64,000 nucleotides of DNA, from positions 434,001 through 498,000 of the forward strand of contig CBDBEU010000004.1 of the NCBI GenBank assembly GCA_965204565.1. Reading direction: 5' to 3'. The position numbers and the translations under genes are program-made. Source of the stretch: CBDBEU01 sp965204565. Its GTDB lineage: Bacteria > Pseudomonadota > Alphaproteobacteria > Rhizobiales > TMED25. Each line of letters opens with the position of its first letter. Position 1 is the stretch's first letter. The notes beneath the pieces are model-generated. The model was not told the DNA's origin. It ran no database searches and worked only from the letters and a program-made list of their open reading frames with translations. Shown here in pieces: positions 9,456-17,482 of this stretch.

Positions 9456-9495
9456 TGCGCTTGCCGGTAACATACCAGCAACCGGTGGCAACTAA

Positions 9496-10893
9496 ATGAA
9501 CGCTGCTGACAAGCTGGATTATCTGCGTGACCCGCGCGCGCCGTCCGATGCGCCGCCGCTGGCGGTGCGCGCCGGCGATCTCGTCTTTGTCGGCGGACAG
9601 ATGCCAGTTGATCCGATTGCCGGCATTCCTCCCGAAACGCTTCTGCACAGGGGCATGCCGTTTCACGGCTCAAAGATCGAAAAACAGCTGCGCTATCTGT
9701 TCGACACGTTGAATCCCCGGCTGGGCGAAGTTCAGGCCTCGCTCAAGCACATCGCCAAGATCAACTCCTACCATGTGCATGACGAGGACATCGACATGGC
9801 GCTGCGCATGCGCCGCGAATGGTTTGATCATGAAACACCGCCGCCGAGCACGCTGGTGATGGTGCCTGGGCTGACCGCCCGCGACGCACGCGTGATGGTC
9901 GATCTGATCAATGTCGCTGAGGACGCAGACCTGCCGCTCACTGCGGTCAAGATCACCAAAGCGCCGCCGATAACCCAGGTTAAATCAATCGGCTGGGCGG
10001 TGTTCTCACAAATCTTGAAGGGCAGCGGGCTCGTTTTCACGCGAGGAGCCACTGCTCATGACGAAAACGGGCCTCTGGCCGAAACTATGCCCGATCGTCC
10101 ATTTCCCTATGCCGTCGACCAGGTCGATCTGCAATTGCGCAATGAGCTCGACCGCATGAAGGACCTGCTCGCCGATGCCGGCTGCACCATGGACGATGTG
10201 GTGCGCGCCGAATTGCACATGACCGACATGAGCGATCTTGCTGCGGTCGATGAGGTGTGGGCGGAATATTTCTCCGAAAACCCACCGGCGCGGATCATCA
10301 CACTGGTGAAGCTGCCGGTATTGCCGATGCATATCGAGATCGAGCTGATCGCGGTTGATCGGGCCGGGCCCTATCGCAAGCAGACCATAAAAACCGATCA
10401 GGCGCCGATGCCGCTCGGACCCGAGCCTCAGGCGGTCAAGGCGGGGCCCTACCTGTTCTTCTCCGGCCAGATGGCGAGTGATTATCAAAACGGTCTTGCG
10501 CCCGAGGCAAGCATTGACCCCGCATTCCCGTTCCACCAGTCGGGAGCGAGGCTTCAGGCGGCGTACATATTGGACAATGTCGAGGCGATTTGCGCTGCCG
10601 CCGGCACCTCGTCGGCAAATCTGGTAAAGTGCCGGATCCACCATTCAACAATGAGCGACATACCAAGGGCTGAAGCGGTGTGGCGCGAGAGGCTTGGCGC
10701 GGCCCTGCCGCCGACCAGCATCATACCGGCATCCGGTTCGCTGCCGGTACCTGACTGCACAATCCAAATACGACCTGATTGGCTATGCGGACCAATGACC
10801 GATGCGTGTCACTACAATTCCGCACAACCGACATTGAACTCTATGGGCATCCAGTTGAAGGCATATCGATCATGGCAAAAACATCCAAATTGA
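9496..10893 (+). CDS. Three-domain Rid family protein (second of trio) with 3' frameshift
   Basis: Closely related along its length to the flanking three-domain Rid proteins. R266 in the middle domain (NPPARII) is kept and the other two domains lack it. As read it has 465 residues, but the last 40 do not match: an extra A in the run at 10766-10768 shifts the frame after DCTIQ. Removing it restores QYDLIGYADQ and a stop at 10796-10798, giving 433 residues like its neighbours. The lesion is close to the end, so the fold may survive. Confidence 0.82.
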   Translation: MNAADKLDYLRDPRAPSDAPPLAVRAGDLVFVGGQMPVDPIAGIPPETLLHRGMPFHGSKIEKQLRYLFDTLNPRLGEVQASLKHIAKINSYHVHDEDIDMALRMRREWFDHETPPPSTLVMVPGLTARDARVMVDLINVAEDADLPLTAVKITKAPPITQVKSIGWAVFSQILKGSGLVFTRGATAHDENGPLAETMPDRPFPYAVDQVDLQLRNELDRMKDLLADAGCTMDDVVRAELHMTDMSDLAAVDEVWAEYFSENPPARIITLVKLPVLPMHIEIELIAVDRAGPYRKQTIKTDQAPMPLGPEPQAVKAGPYLFFSGQMASDYQNGLAPEASIDPAFPFHQSGARLQAAYILDNVEAICAAAGTSSANLVKCRIHHSTMSDIPRAEAVWRERLGAALPPTSIIPASGSLPVPDCTIQIRPDWLCGPMTDACHYNSAQPTLNSMGIQLKAYRSWQKHPN

Positions 10894-12170
10894 AATATTT
10901 GCGCTACCCCAATGCAGCGGCCGACGCGCCGCCGGTCGCGGTCAGGGCCGGCGATCTGATTTTTGTCGGCGGACAGATGGCGGTTCATCCCGAGACCGGG
11001 GTTCCGGCTGAAACGCAGCTCCACAAGGGAATGCCATTTCACGGATCGCTGATCGAAAAGCAACTTCGCTATCTCTACGGCAACCTCGCCGATTGGCTAC
11101 CGGAACTTGGCACATCTTTAAAGCACATCATGAAGATCAACTCGTTTCACCTTCATGGCGAGGACGTTGACATGGCGCTCAGGGTGCGGCGCGAATGGTT
11201 TGACCGTGACGCGCCGCCGCCAAGCACACTGGTGTTCACACCGGAACTGGCGGCGCGTGATGCGCGGGTGCTGATTGATCTCATCAATGTGGCTGAAGAC
11301 GCTGCCCTGCCGATGACGCCTGTAACATTGACCAAATCGCCGCCGATCGCTCAGGTCAAATCAATCGGCTGGTCGGTTTTCTCCCAAGTGATCAAGGGCG
11401 GAGGTTTCATCTTCACCCGCGGCACCACCGCCCACAATCAGGACGGCCCGCTGCCCGAGACGCTACCAGATCGTCCGTTCCCTTATGCCGAAGACCAGGT
11501 TCAGTTTCAGCTTCGCTACGAACTCGACCGGATGAAGGATCTTCTGGAAGACGCCGGCGGCTCGCTCTCCGATGTGGTGCGCGCCGAACTGCACATGACC
11601 GATATGACCGACATCGCCGTTGTCGACGAGGTATGGGCTGAGTATTTTCCCGAAGATCCCCCGGCACGGGTGATCATTCCGGTGCCGCTGGTGGTGCTGC
11701 CGATGCGCATCGAGTCCGAAGTGATTGCGGTTGATCCAAAGGGCCCCTACCGCAAGAAAGTGATCCGGATGAACAATGCGCCCCAGCGCCTCGGCCCTGA
11801 ATCGCAGGCCGTCAAGGCGGGACCTTACGTGTTCTTGTCTGGCCAGATGGCGACGGACTTTGAGAATGGCCTCGCGCCTGATGCGCAGGGCGATCCGGGA
11901 TTTCCGTTCCACACATCGCCCGCGCGCCTGCAAGCCGAATATGTCATCAAGACCGTTGAGGCACTGTGCGAGGTGGCCGGCACGTCGATTGAAAATCTCG
12001 TCAAGCGCCGCATTCATCACGTGGATATGAATGAAATCCCGCGCGCCGAAGCGGCCTGGAATGAACGGCTTGTCGGGCATTTGCCGCCGACCAGCGTGTT
12101 CGGAACCTCAGGCCCGCTTCCGGTGCCCGACTGCACAATTCAATACGACCTGATCGCTTATGCGCCATGA
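10872..12170 (+). CDS. Three-domain Rid family protein (third of trio)
   Basis: 432 residues from ATG 10872, chosen because the start MAKTSKLKYLRYP matches the paralogue beginnings; an upstream start at 10779 would add unrelated residues and comes from the previous gene's shifted end. Three Rid domains with GDLIFVGGQ, GGFIFTRGT and GPYVFLSGQ strands. The Arg corresponding to RidA's catalytic Arg occurs only in the middle domain (DPPARVI, R266). Very similar to the two preceding paralogues, indicating recent tandem duplication or strong constraint. Confidence 0.87.
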   Translation: MAKTSKLKYLRYPNAAADAPPVAVRAGDLIFVGGQMAVHPETGVPAETQLHKGMPFHGSLIEKQLRYLYGNLADWLPELGTSLKHIMKINSFHLHGEDVDMALRVRREWFDRDAPPPSTLVFTPELAARDARVLIDLINVAEDAALPMTPVTLTKSPPIAQVKSIGWSVFSQVIKGGGFIFTRGTTAHNQDGPLPETLPDRPFPYAEDQVQFQLRYELDRMKDLLEDAGGSLSDVVRAELHMTDMTDIAVVDEVWAEYFPEDPPARVIIPVPLVVLPMRIESEVIAVDPKGPYRKKVIRMNNAPQRLGPESQAVKAGPYVFLSGQMATDFENGLAPDAQGDPGFPFHTSPARLQAEYVIKTVEALCEVAGTSIENLVKRRIHHVDMNEIPRAEAAWNERLVGHLPPTSVFGTSGPLPVPDCTIQYDLIAYAP

Positions 12171-12229
12171 CCCGCGCTGGCGGCCAGTAGCGACCAGCAA
12201 AAAGAGGCAATCATCCGGAGGGCCCTGAT

Positions 12230-13501
12230 ATGAGTTCGATCAGCTTGAAAAGAGGACGCGCTACAGAGCTCCAGCCAGTGCCCGGTTCGGTGCGCGCAGG
12301 CGATTATGTCTTCACCTCTTCGATCTATCCGGCAGATGGATCGGGATATGCGGTTGGCATCGATGCCGTGCGTGGCGAAATGGGCCCTGCGCTGATCGAG
12401 GTGCAGACAAGAACTTGCCTCAACACGCTTGCCGAGATTCTGAAAGAGCATGGCAGCGCGCTTGACCGCGTAATCAAGGCCTCGGTTCATCTGGCCGATG
12501 CCGCCGACTACCACGAGTTCAAGCTCGTATGGCGGGAACACTTTCCGAAAAATCCACCGGCGCGGACCACGGTCGAGGTTGGCGATACGCTTCCTCTAAG
12601 CGGTGCCAGGATCAGCATTGACGCCATCGTCCTGGCTGGTGATTCAAAACTCAAGCCGGTTGCCCTGTTTGATCCCCAAGGCAGCGACCCGATGGAGGCC
12701 GAATGGGCACCGCACGCGGTGCGCGCTGGCAGTTTCGTGTTTTGTTCGGCCTTGACTGCGAGCGATCTGGAGACCGGCCTTGCTGTCGGTCGGCCACCCG
12801 GATTTCCCAATTACGGCAGCAACGCCGCCATGCAGGCCAATTTCGTGTTCAAGCGGCTCAATCGCGTGCTTGCCGGGGCGGATACCTCACTGCAAAACGC
12901 ATTGGAGGCCTATCTCTACGAGCCTGATCTGCAGACCTTCAACGATATCGACACGGTGTGGCGCGAATTCATGCAGCCGCCGCCCTGTCGCTCCTCCATG
13001 GGAATGGCCGGTCTGCTGGTGCCCGGAGCCTGCTTCGTCGCCGATCTCACGGTTCTGGTTCCGGACAAGAACCGGTCCAAACAGGAGTTTCGCGAAGGCA
13101 TTGAGTATCACCCGGTCGAGCGGCGCAAGGTCAATTTTACGCCGACCCTGACCGCAGGGCCTTGGCTCTTCTATGCCGGCAAGACCGCGGGCGACATGAA
13201 CACTGTCCATACCGCGCCCAAGGGGCTGCCCCATCACTTCAGCGATATCGAAGTGCAAACTCATCATGTGCTCGACAAGCTGACGCCACAGATCGAAGCC
13301 AGCGGTAGCAACTGGGAACATTGTCACCATGTCAGGGTGTGGCTGGTGGAGCCGCGCCGCGACTATCGTGGTTTCATGCGCGCCTGGCGCGAGCGCTTTC
13401 CGGACCCTGCCAAGGCGCCGGCGCTTGCCTATGTGCCATCCACCGGGGTGATGTATCCAGGCCCGCTGATAGAGATCGATCCAAGCTGCGTGGCAAAATA
13501 A
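12230..13501 (+). CDS. Divergent three-domain Rid family protein
   Basis: 423 residues with three Rid-like domains (about 10-140, 155-285, 300-420), diverged from the preceding trio. Arg at the RidA active-site position is present in domain 1 (NPPARTT, R112) and domain 2 (PPPCRSS, R254), absent in domain 3 (KAPALAY). This is the opposite bias to the trio, so the two types could work on different intermediates. A good GGAGGG site precedes the ATG. It is the last gene of the cluster. Confidence 0.83.
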   Translation: MSSISLKRGRATELQPVPGSVRAGDYVFTSSIYPADGSGYAVGIDAVRGEMGPALIEVQTRTCLNTLAEILKEHGSALDRVIKASVHLADAADYHEFKLVWREHFPKNPPARTTVEVGDTLPLSGARISIDAIVLAGDSKLKPVALFDPQGSDPMEAEWAPHAVRAGSFVFCSALTASDLETGLAVGRPPGFPNYGSNAAMQANFVFKRLNRVLAGADTSLQNALEAYLYEPDLQTFNDIDTVWREFMQPPPCRSSMGMAGLLVPGACFVADLTVLVPDKNRSKQEFREGIEYHPVERRKVNFTPTLTAGPWLFYAGKTAGDMNTVHTAPKGLPHHFSDIEVQTHHVLDKLTPQIEASGSNWEHCHHVRVWLVEPRRDYRGFMRAWRERFPDPAKAPALAYVPSTGVMYPGPLIEIDPSCVAK

Positions 13502-13859
13502 GGCTGTGCTGGCGGCTTGGAGACCACCCGTTCACACTTTTAATCCGCCAGCGGCCGATACCGGTCGGCTCCAGTTGCGGCTTGCCCCTAAGCGGGCGCA
13601 GCAAAGTGGCAAAGGCGATACTGTGAGGTCTCACCTGCAACGTTCCCCGGACCATAGTTCACCAAACAAGCAGACTGACATCCAGCGCGACGTTTCCAAT
13701 GTCCGCTTCCGGGAGCATTCCGTTGAAAAAGTTGCTGGGACACCCTGCAGCCCCCTGTCTGCTGCCTGGAATCGGGTGACGAGAGCGCATTTACGGCCGC
13801 GATGCGGGTCGGCCCTTTGCCTGGGTTGTGGTTCGGGATTCGGTTTCGCCGGGGCCGGG
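13502..13859. other. Spacer between Rid cluster and IS5 fragment
   Basis: No gene with family resemblance or coding-like structure is seen. It probably contains the 3' end of the Rid transcription unit and the outer end of the IS5 fragment, whose terminal repeat I could not place. Confidence 0.4.
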
Positions 13860-14522
13860 CTATGCCACGGCGCCTTTGCGCTCCCGGAACAGGAGCCGTT
13901 TCATGTTGAATGCGATGTTGGCCATGCCGATCCTGGCCCTCGCCCGGTCGATGCCGATGGTGCGGACGAAGAGCCCCATTCGTGCCTTCATCCCGGCGAA
14001 GGGATGTTCGATCGCGGATCGGACCTTCGACCGTGCGGCATTGGCCCTCTCGTGATGCACGGGCATTGGTTTGCCGGGCGGGCGGCGGAAATGGACCTTC
14101 GGGGTCAGCCTGGCCCGGGCGATTTTCTTCTCGTTCTTCTGCGACCGATACGTCGTGTCCGCCCGGACAGTCGAGCCGGTGTTCGCCTGATCCGGAAGCC
14201 CGCCCGGTACGCGCCCGTCATGCCGGGCGGCGTCGGTGACGATCCATGTCCGGACGAAGCCGTGGCGCCGGTCGGCATTGATATGGGATTTGCAGCCGAA
14301 TACCGGCGTGGCGATTGCGCCCATCGCCGTGCCGTCCGGGCTCGTCTTTTTGCGCACTCGCTTGAGCGTCCAACGCGCGTCGCGATCCTTTTGCGCCGGT
14401 TTCCGGGGATTGGCCTGCCAATCAGGCGGGATGCCCCCGCCCTTGACGATCTCCTTCCCGGCATCGGTCATGCGCCGGCGCGGGGCCGCCACGATGGTGG
14501 CATCGACGATCTGCCCGCCCAT
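13860..14522 (-). mobile_element. IS5-family transposase, C-terminal part only
   Basis: An open frame of 220 residues covers the second half of an IS5-group transposase: GQIVDATIV (first catalytic Asp), QKDRDARWT, GCKSHINADRRHGF, IVTDAARHD (second Asp) and IEHPFAG (Glu). The first half, which should precede GQIVDATIV, is missing: the sequence switches at 14518-14524 into a racemase gene read on the other strand. A longer relative lies at 61556-62587. The fragment cannot transpose by itself. Confidence 0.85.
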
Positions 14523-14784
14523 GGAGATGCCCGACCAGGTCGACGAAGTGCGCCGTCGGTTCGTCGCCTGTGCCCGAGCGGCGGTCGAGGAATCGGATGC
14601 CGAATTGATCCTGCCGCTCGGCTATTCGATCGTTCCGCTGACCCAGAATTCAGCCGATCTCGCCGAAGAGATCGGCGTTCCGGTTCTCGATCCGCTGTCC
14701 GTCACCATGCGGCTTGCCGAGGCTCTCATCGCATCTGGATTCAAGAACAGCCGCTCGACCTACCCGCCGGCGGTGTTGCCATGA
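14521..14784 (+). pseudogene. Asp/Glu (hydantoin) racemase-like protein, C-terminal fragment (cassette A)
   Basis: 87 residues matching the last third of the protein at 27811-28525 (PLGYSIVPLTQ, PVLDPL, AEALIASGFKNSR). The upstream two thirds were lost when IS5 sequence was joined at CCCATGG. Where Asp/Glu racemases have their second catalytic Cys, this reads PLGYSIV, so it lacks the thiol. The stop overlaps the next start as ATGA, as in cassette B. Confidence 0.75.
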
Positions 14785-15534
14785 GCTCGGCTGACCTCAA
14801 GCCGCGGCTGCGGATCGGCTACGCAAGGCCGCACACGCTCAACGACACGCTGCAATACGACTTCTACCTGATGGCGCCAGCGGGCATCATGATGATGACC
14901 GCCGGTCAGGAAATCAACGACTACAGCCGCGAAGCCGTCGAGGATCAGCTTCCGGTGCTCGACAAACGCATAGGTTCGCTGATGCGCCGCGGCGCGCAAC
15001 GCATCGTCGTGTCGGGCGTTCCGGTCGCGATCTCGCTTGGCCGGGAGCGGATGCAGCAGCTGCTGTCGGACATCCAGGCGAAATGGGGCGTCCCCGCCAA
15101 CACCGACCTCGAGGCGATCATCGCGGCCGTCAAGCACCTTTGCGCAGCCCGGGTGGCTCTCGCCACCCGCTGGAAGGACCCGGTCAACCAGAGCCTTTCC
15201 GCCTATCTCGCCGAGGCTGGGCTGGAGACCGCAGGTGTTGCCAATTCGGGCCGCTCTATGGCGGAGAACGCAGGCCTCGACGACGAGACCGGTATTCGCC
15301 TAATCGATCTCGGCCGTGAGGCGATAATGAAAGACTCAAGCGCGGAGGCGGTGATCATGCCGGGAGGCCGCTAGGCTGACGCTGGGTGCGGTAATCGAGC
15401 TTGAGCGGGAATTCTCGATCCCCGTGGTGGTGAATCATGCGGCGAGCCTCTGGGCCGCCCTGAACGCCGCCGGTATTCGAGAACCAATCACCGGCTGGGG
15501 CTGGCTCATGTCGACGCTCAGCCCCGACGCATAG
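14781..15534 (+). pseudogene. Maleate isomerase / arylmalonate decarboxylase-like protein (cassette A), broken
   Basis: Residues 1-197 read well from ATG 14781 (LKPRLRIGYARPHTLNDTLQ, GVPVAISLGRER, SGRSMAENAGLDDETG) and parallel the intact copy at 28522-29271. After MPGGR a TAG stands where the intact copy has Trp (TGG), and the frame shifts by one base. The rest (ELEREFSIPVVV, SLWAALNAAGI) continues to a stop at 15532-15534. So the gene has one nonsense change and one indel. Confidence 0.75.
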
Positions 15535-15548
15535 CGGCACGCACTGGT

Positions 15549-16253
15549 GTGACTGGAAAGAGTACAACACTCAGAGTTGCGGAGTTTGCGATCGCTCCCT
15601 GTCACGAAGCGATCGGCAAGGATGTCGTGCATGCGGTGCGCCGCGCCATTCTGGACTCGGTGGGGGTTGCCGCTGCCGGCACGCGCCATCCCGCATCTGC
15701 GAAGGTTATCTCGATGATCGAGGGCCTTGGGGCGGCCGGGGAATGCCGCATTATCGGCTCGCCAGTGTGCGCTGATTCGGTCAACGCTGCCCTCGCGCAT
15801 GTCTTCGACTGGGACGACACGCTGCTGCCGACCCGCGCCCATTTTGGTGCCGCCCTCCTGCCAGTTCTCATGGCAGCCGGCGAGACGCGAGGTTGGACCT
15901 TCGCGCAGATCATCCCGGCCTTTGCAGTCGGCTTCGAGATTGCAGCCCGCACAAACCTGTCAGTCTATCCCTCCATACACATGCGGCGCTGGCAGGGCAC
16001 GGGGATGGCCGGAGGTGCCGGCACCGCCGCCGCCGTCGGCCGACTGCTCGGACTTTCATCCGAAGAAATCGAGCATGCGATGGGCATCGCGGCCACCAAC
16101 GCTTCCGGCTTGCGCGCAACATATGGCTTGATGTCGAAGCCGCTCAACATCGGACGCGCCAGCGCCTCGGGCCTGCAAAGCGCGCTTTTGGCCTCGCGCG
16201 GCTTCACGTCGCACCCCGACGTTCTTGGCAGCGGCCGTTTCCTCGAAATGTAA
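15549..16253 (+). pseudogene. MmgE/PrpD family protein, C-terminally truncated (cassette A)
   Basis: 234 residues from a GTG start cover the first half of an MmgE/PrpD (2-methylcitrate dehydratase-like) protein: AALAHVFDWDDT, PAFAVGFEIAARTN and MSKPLNIGRASASGLQSALL. Family members have about 450-500 residues. The frame ends one codon after GSGRFLE, exactly where prophage gene D begins on the other strand, so the gene was cut by the rearrangement that placed phage DNA here. The paralogue at 29268 continues past this point. Confidence 0.8.
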
Positions 16254-16823
16254 TCAGATGCGCCGAAGCACGAGGTGCTCACCGCGCGACACAAACAGGA
16301 ACCTGCCGCCACCGGCTTTGAAAATGGCGTTGTGGCGGTCTGCAAGGCGGGTGGCGAAGTCCAGGGGCGATTGGTCGCGCCGGGCTTCGTATTCGATTTC
16401 GATGCCTGACAGTTCGCCGTCGACCTCGATCTGCGCACCATGCTCGCCGAATACCTTTTGCAGCATCGAGCCAAGCGTAGTGTCATCGAAATGTTCGGTC
16501 TTCTTCTGCTTGAGCTCTTCGCGGATATCCGCAGCGTGGGCGGTGACGGTCAGCAACAACCCGTCCGGTCCGCCGGCAGACGTGTAGCCGTCGACCACGA
16601 ATTTGCCCATCGAGGTGAGCGCGCCGCCGGCATAGCCGAACAGGGGTTCCAGAATGGCGCCTTCGTTCGGCAGGGCGATGGCATAACCGCGCCAGTCGAA
16701 CGTGCATTCGAGCGTATCGCTTTCCTGTCCGCTTTCGTCCCTGATTCCGCACGAAATGAGCCTGGAATAGAAAATGCCGTTGACCGGCGAACCGCCTGCC
16801 AGCACCCTGATGACCGGACGCAT
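16254..16823 (-). pseudogene. Phage late control / tail protein D, truncated
   Basis: 189 residues resembling the first half of P2 gpD, the baseplate-hub protein of the spike complex (YSRLISCGIRDESGQESDTL, LDFATRLADRHNAIFKAGGG). Family members usually exceed 330 residues. It stops at LVLRRI immediately beside the truncated PrpD gene, so its 3' half has been deleted. It follows gene X with only a few bases between. Confidence 0.78.
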
Positions 16824-16826
16824 GGA

Positions 16827-17069
16827 TCAGCCCCATAGCCGGTTCGGGCCGATCGGTGTTTCCGTCTCGGCATCCGGCATGACAATTTCGGTCCCGACCG
16901 GCACGTTGTGACTCACTTCCGCCAGGCCCGGATTGAGATCGAAGATTTGCTCGACATAACCGGAGAGCCGGGCGGCGCGGTCCGGGTCGTCGGGATAGAG
17001 CTTCTGGCGAAACCTCCAGGCGATTTCCTCGATGCCCATTTCGGTGCCGGTGACCTTGACCGTCGCCAT
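16827..17069 (-). CDS. Phage tail protein X
   Basis: 80 residues, a small LysM-like tail protein as in P2 gpX (IAWRFRQKLYPDD, GYVEQIFDLNPGLA, PVGTEIVMPD). It acts in tail completion, between U and D in the usual order. Length is normal and the start overlaps the end of gene U. Confidence 0.85.
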   Translation of the reverse strand: MATVKVTGTEMGIEEIAWRFRQKLYPDDPDRAARLSGYVEQIFDLNPGLAEVSHNVPVGTEIVMPDAETETPIGPNRLWG

Positions 17070-17482
17070 CAGAACAGCCCTCCAAATGCACCGCCCCCAT
17101 AGGGGGAGACGGTGACCGGGAATTCCAACTGCTTTCCCGCGCCGCTCCGGTCGATGTGAAATTGCGTGTCGGAAACCGTCTCAATGATGACCAGGCCGAA
17201 GACACGCCCCGGTGTCGCGCCCGAAAACCCGACCATCATCACAGGCGATCCGCGCGATTGTGTCGCGCGGATCGCCTCATATTCACCGCGCCCGCCGAAT
17301 TCGTCGGGAAACAGCAGCCCGTTGACGGTCTGGCTGTCAGGTCCGAGGCCGGTGAACTGCCGCGCCGCATGGCCGCCGAACCGCTTGATCGCCGGCCATA
17401 CGGCCTGGCTCTCGCGTTCGAGCTTCTGATAGTTAAGACCTGCGATCTCGAAGATATGCGGTCCGAGCGCCAGTAAAGCCAT
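17069..17482 (-). CDS. Phage tail protein U
   Basis: 137 residues similar to P2 gpU, which ends the tail tube (FEIAGLNYQKLER, RFGGHAARQFTGLG, ATQSRGSPVMMV). The start codon overlaps the tape-measure stop by one base (TAATG), indicating coupled translation. Normal length and intact. Confidence 0.85.
   Translation of the reverse strand: MALLALGPHIFEIAGLNYQKLERESQAVWPAIKRFGGHAARQFTGLGPDSQTVNGLLFPDEFGGRGEYEAIRATQSRGSPVMMVGFSGATPGRVFGLVIIETVSDTQFHIDRSGAGKQLEFPVTVSPYGGGAFGGLF

Noticed and set aside
13506..15374. A 622-residue plus-strand protein
   Set aside because: Most of it is the reverse of the IS5 transposase. Only the part from 14781 has family resemblance, so it was annotated from there.
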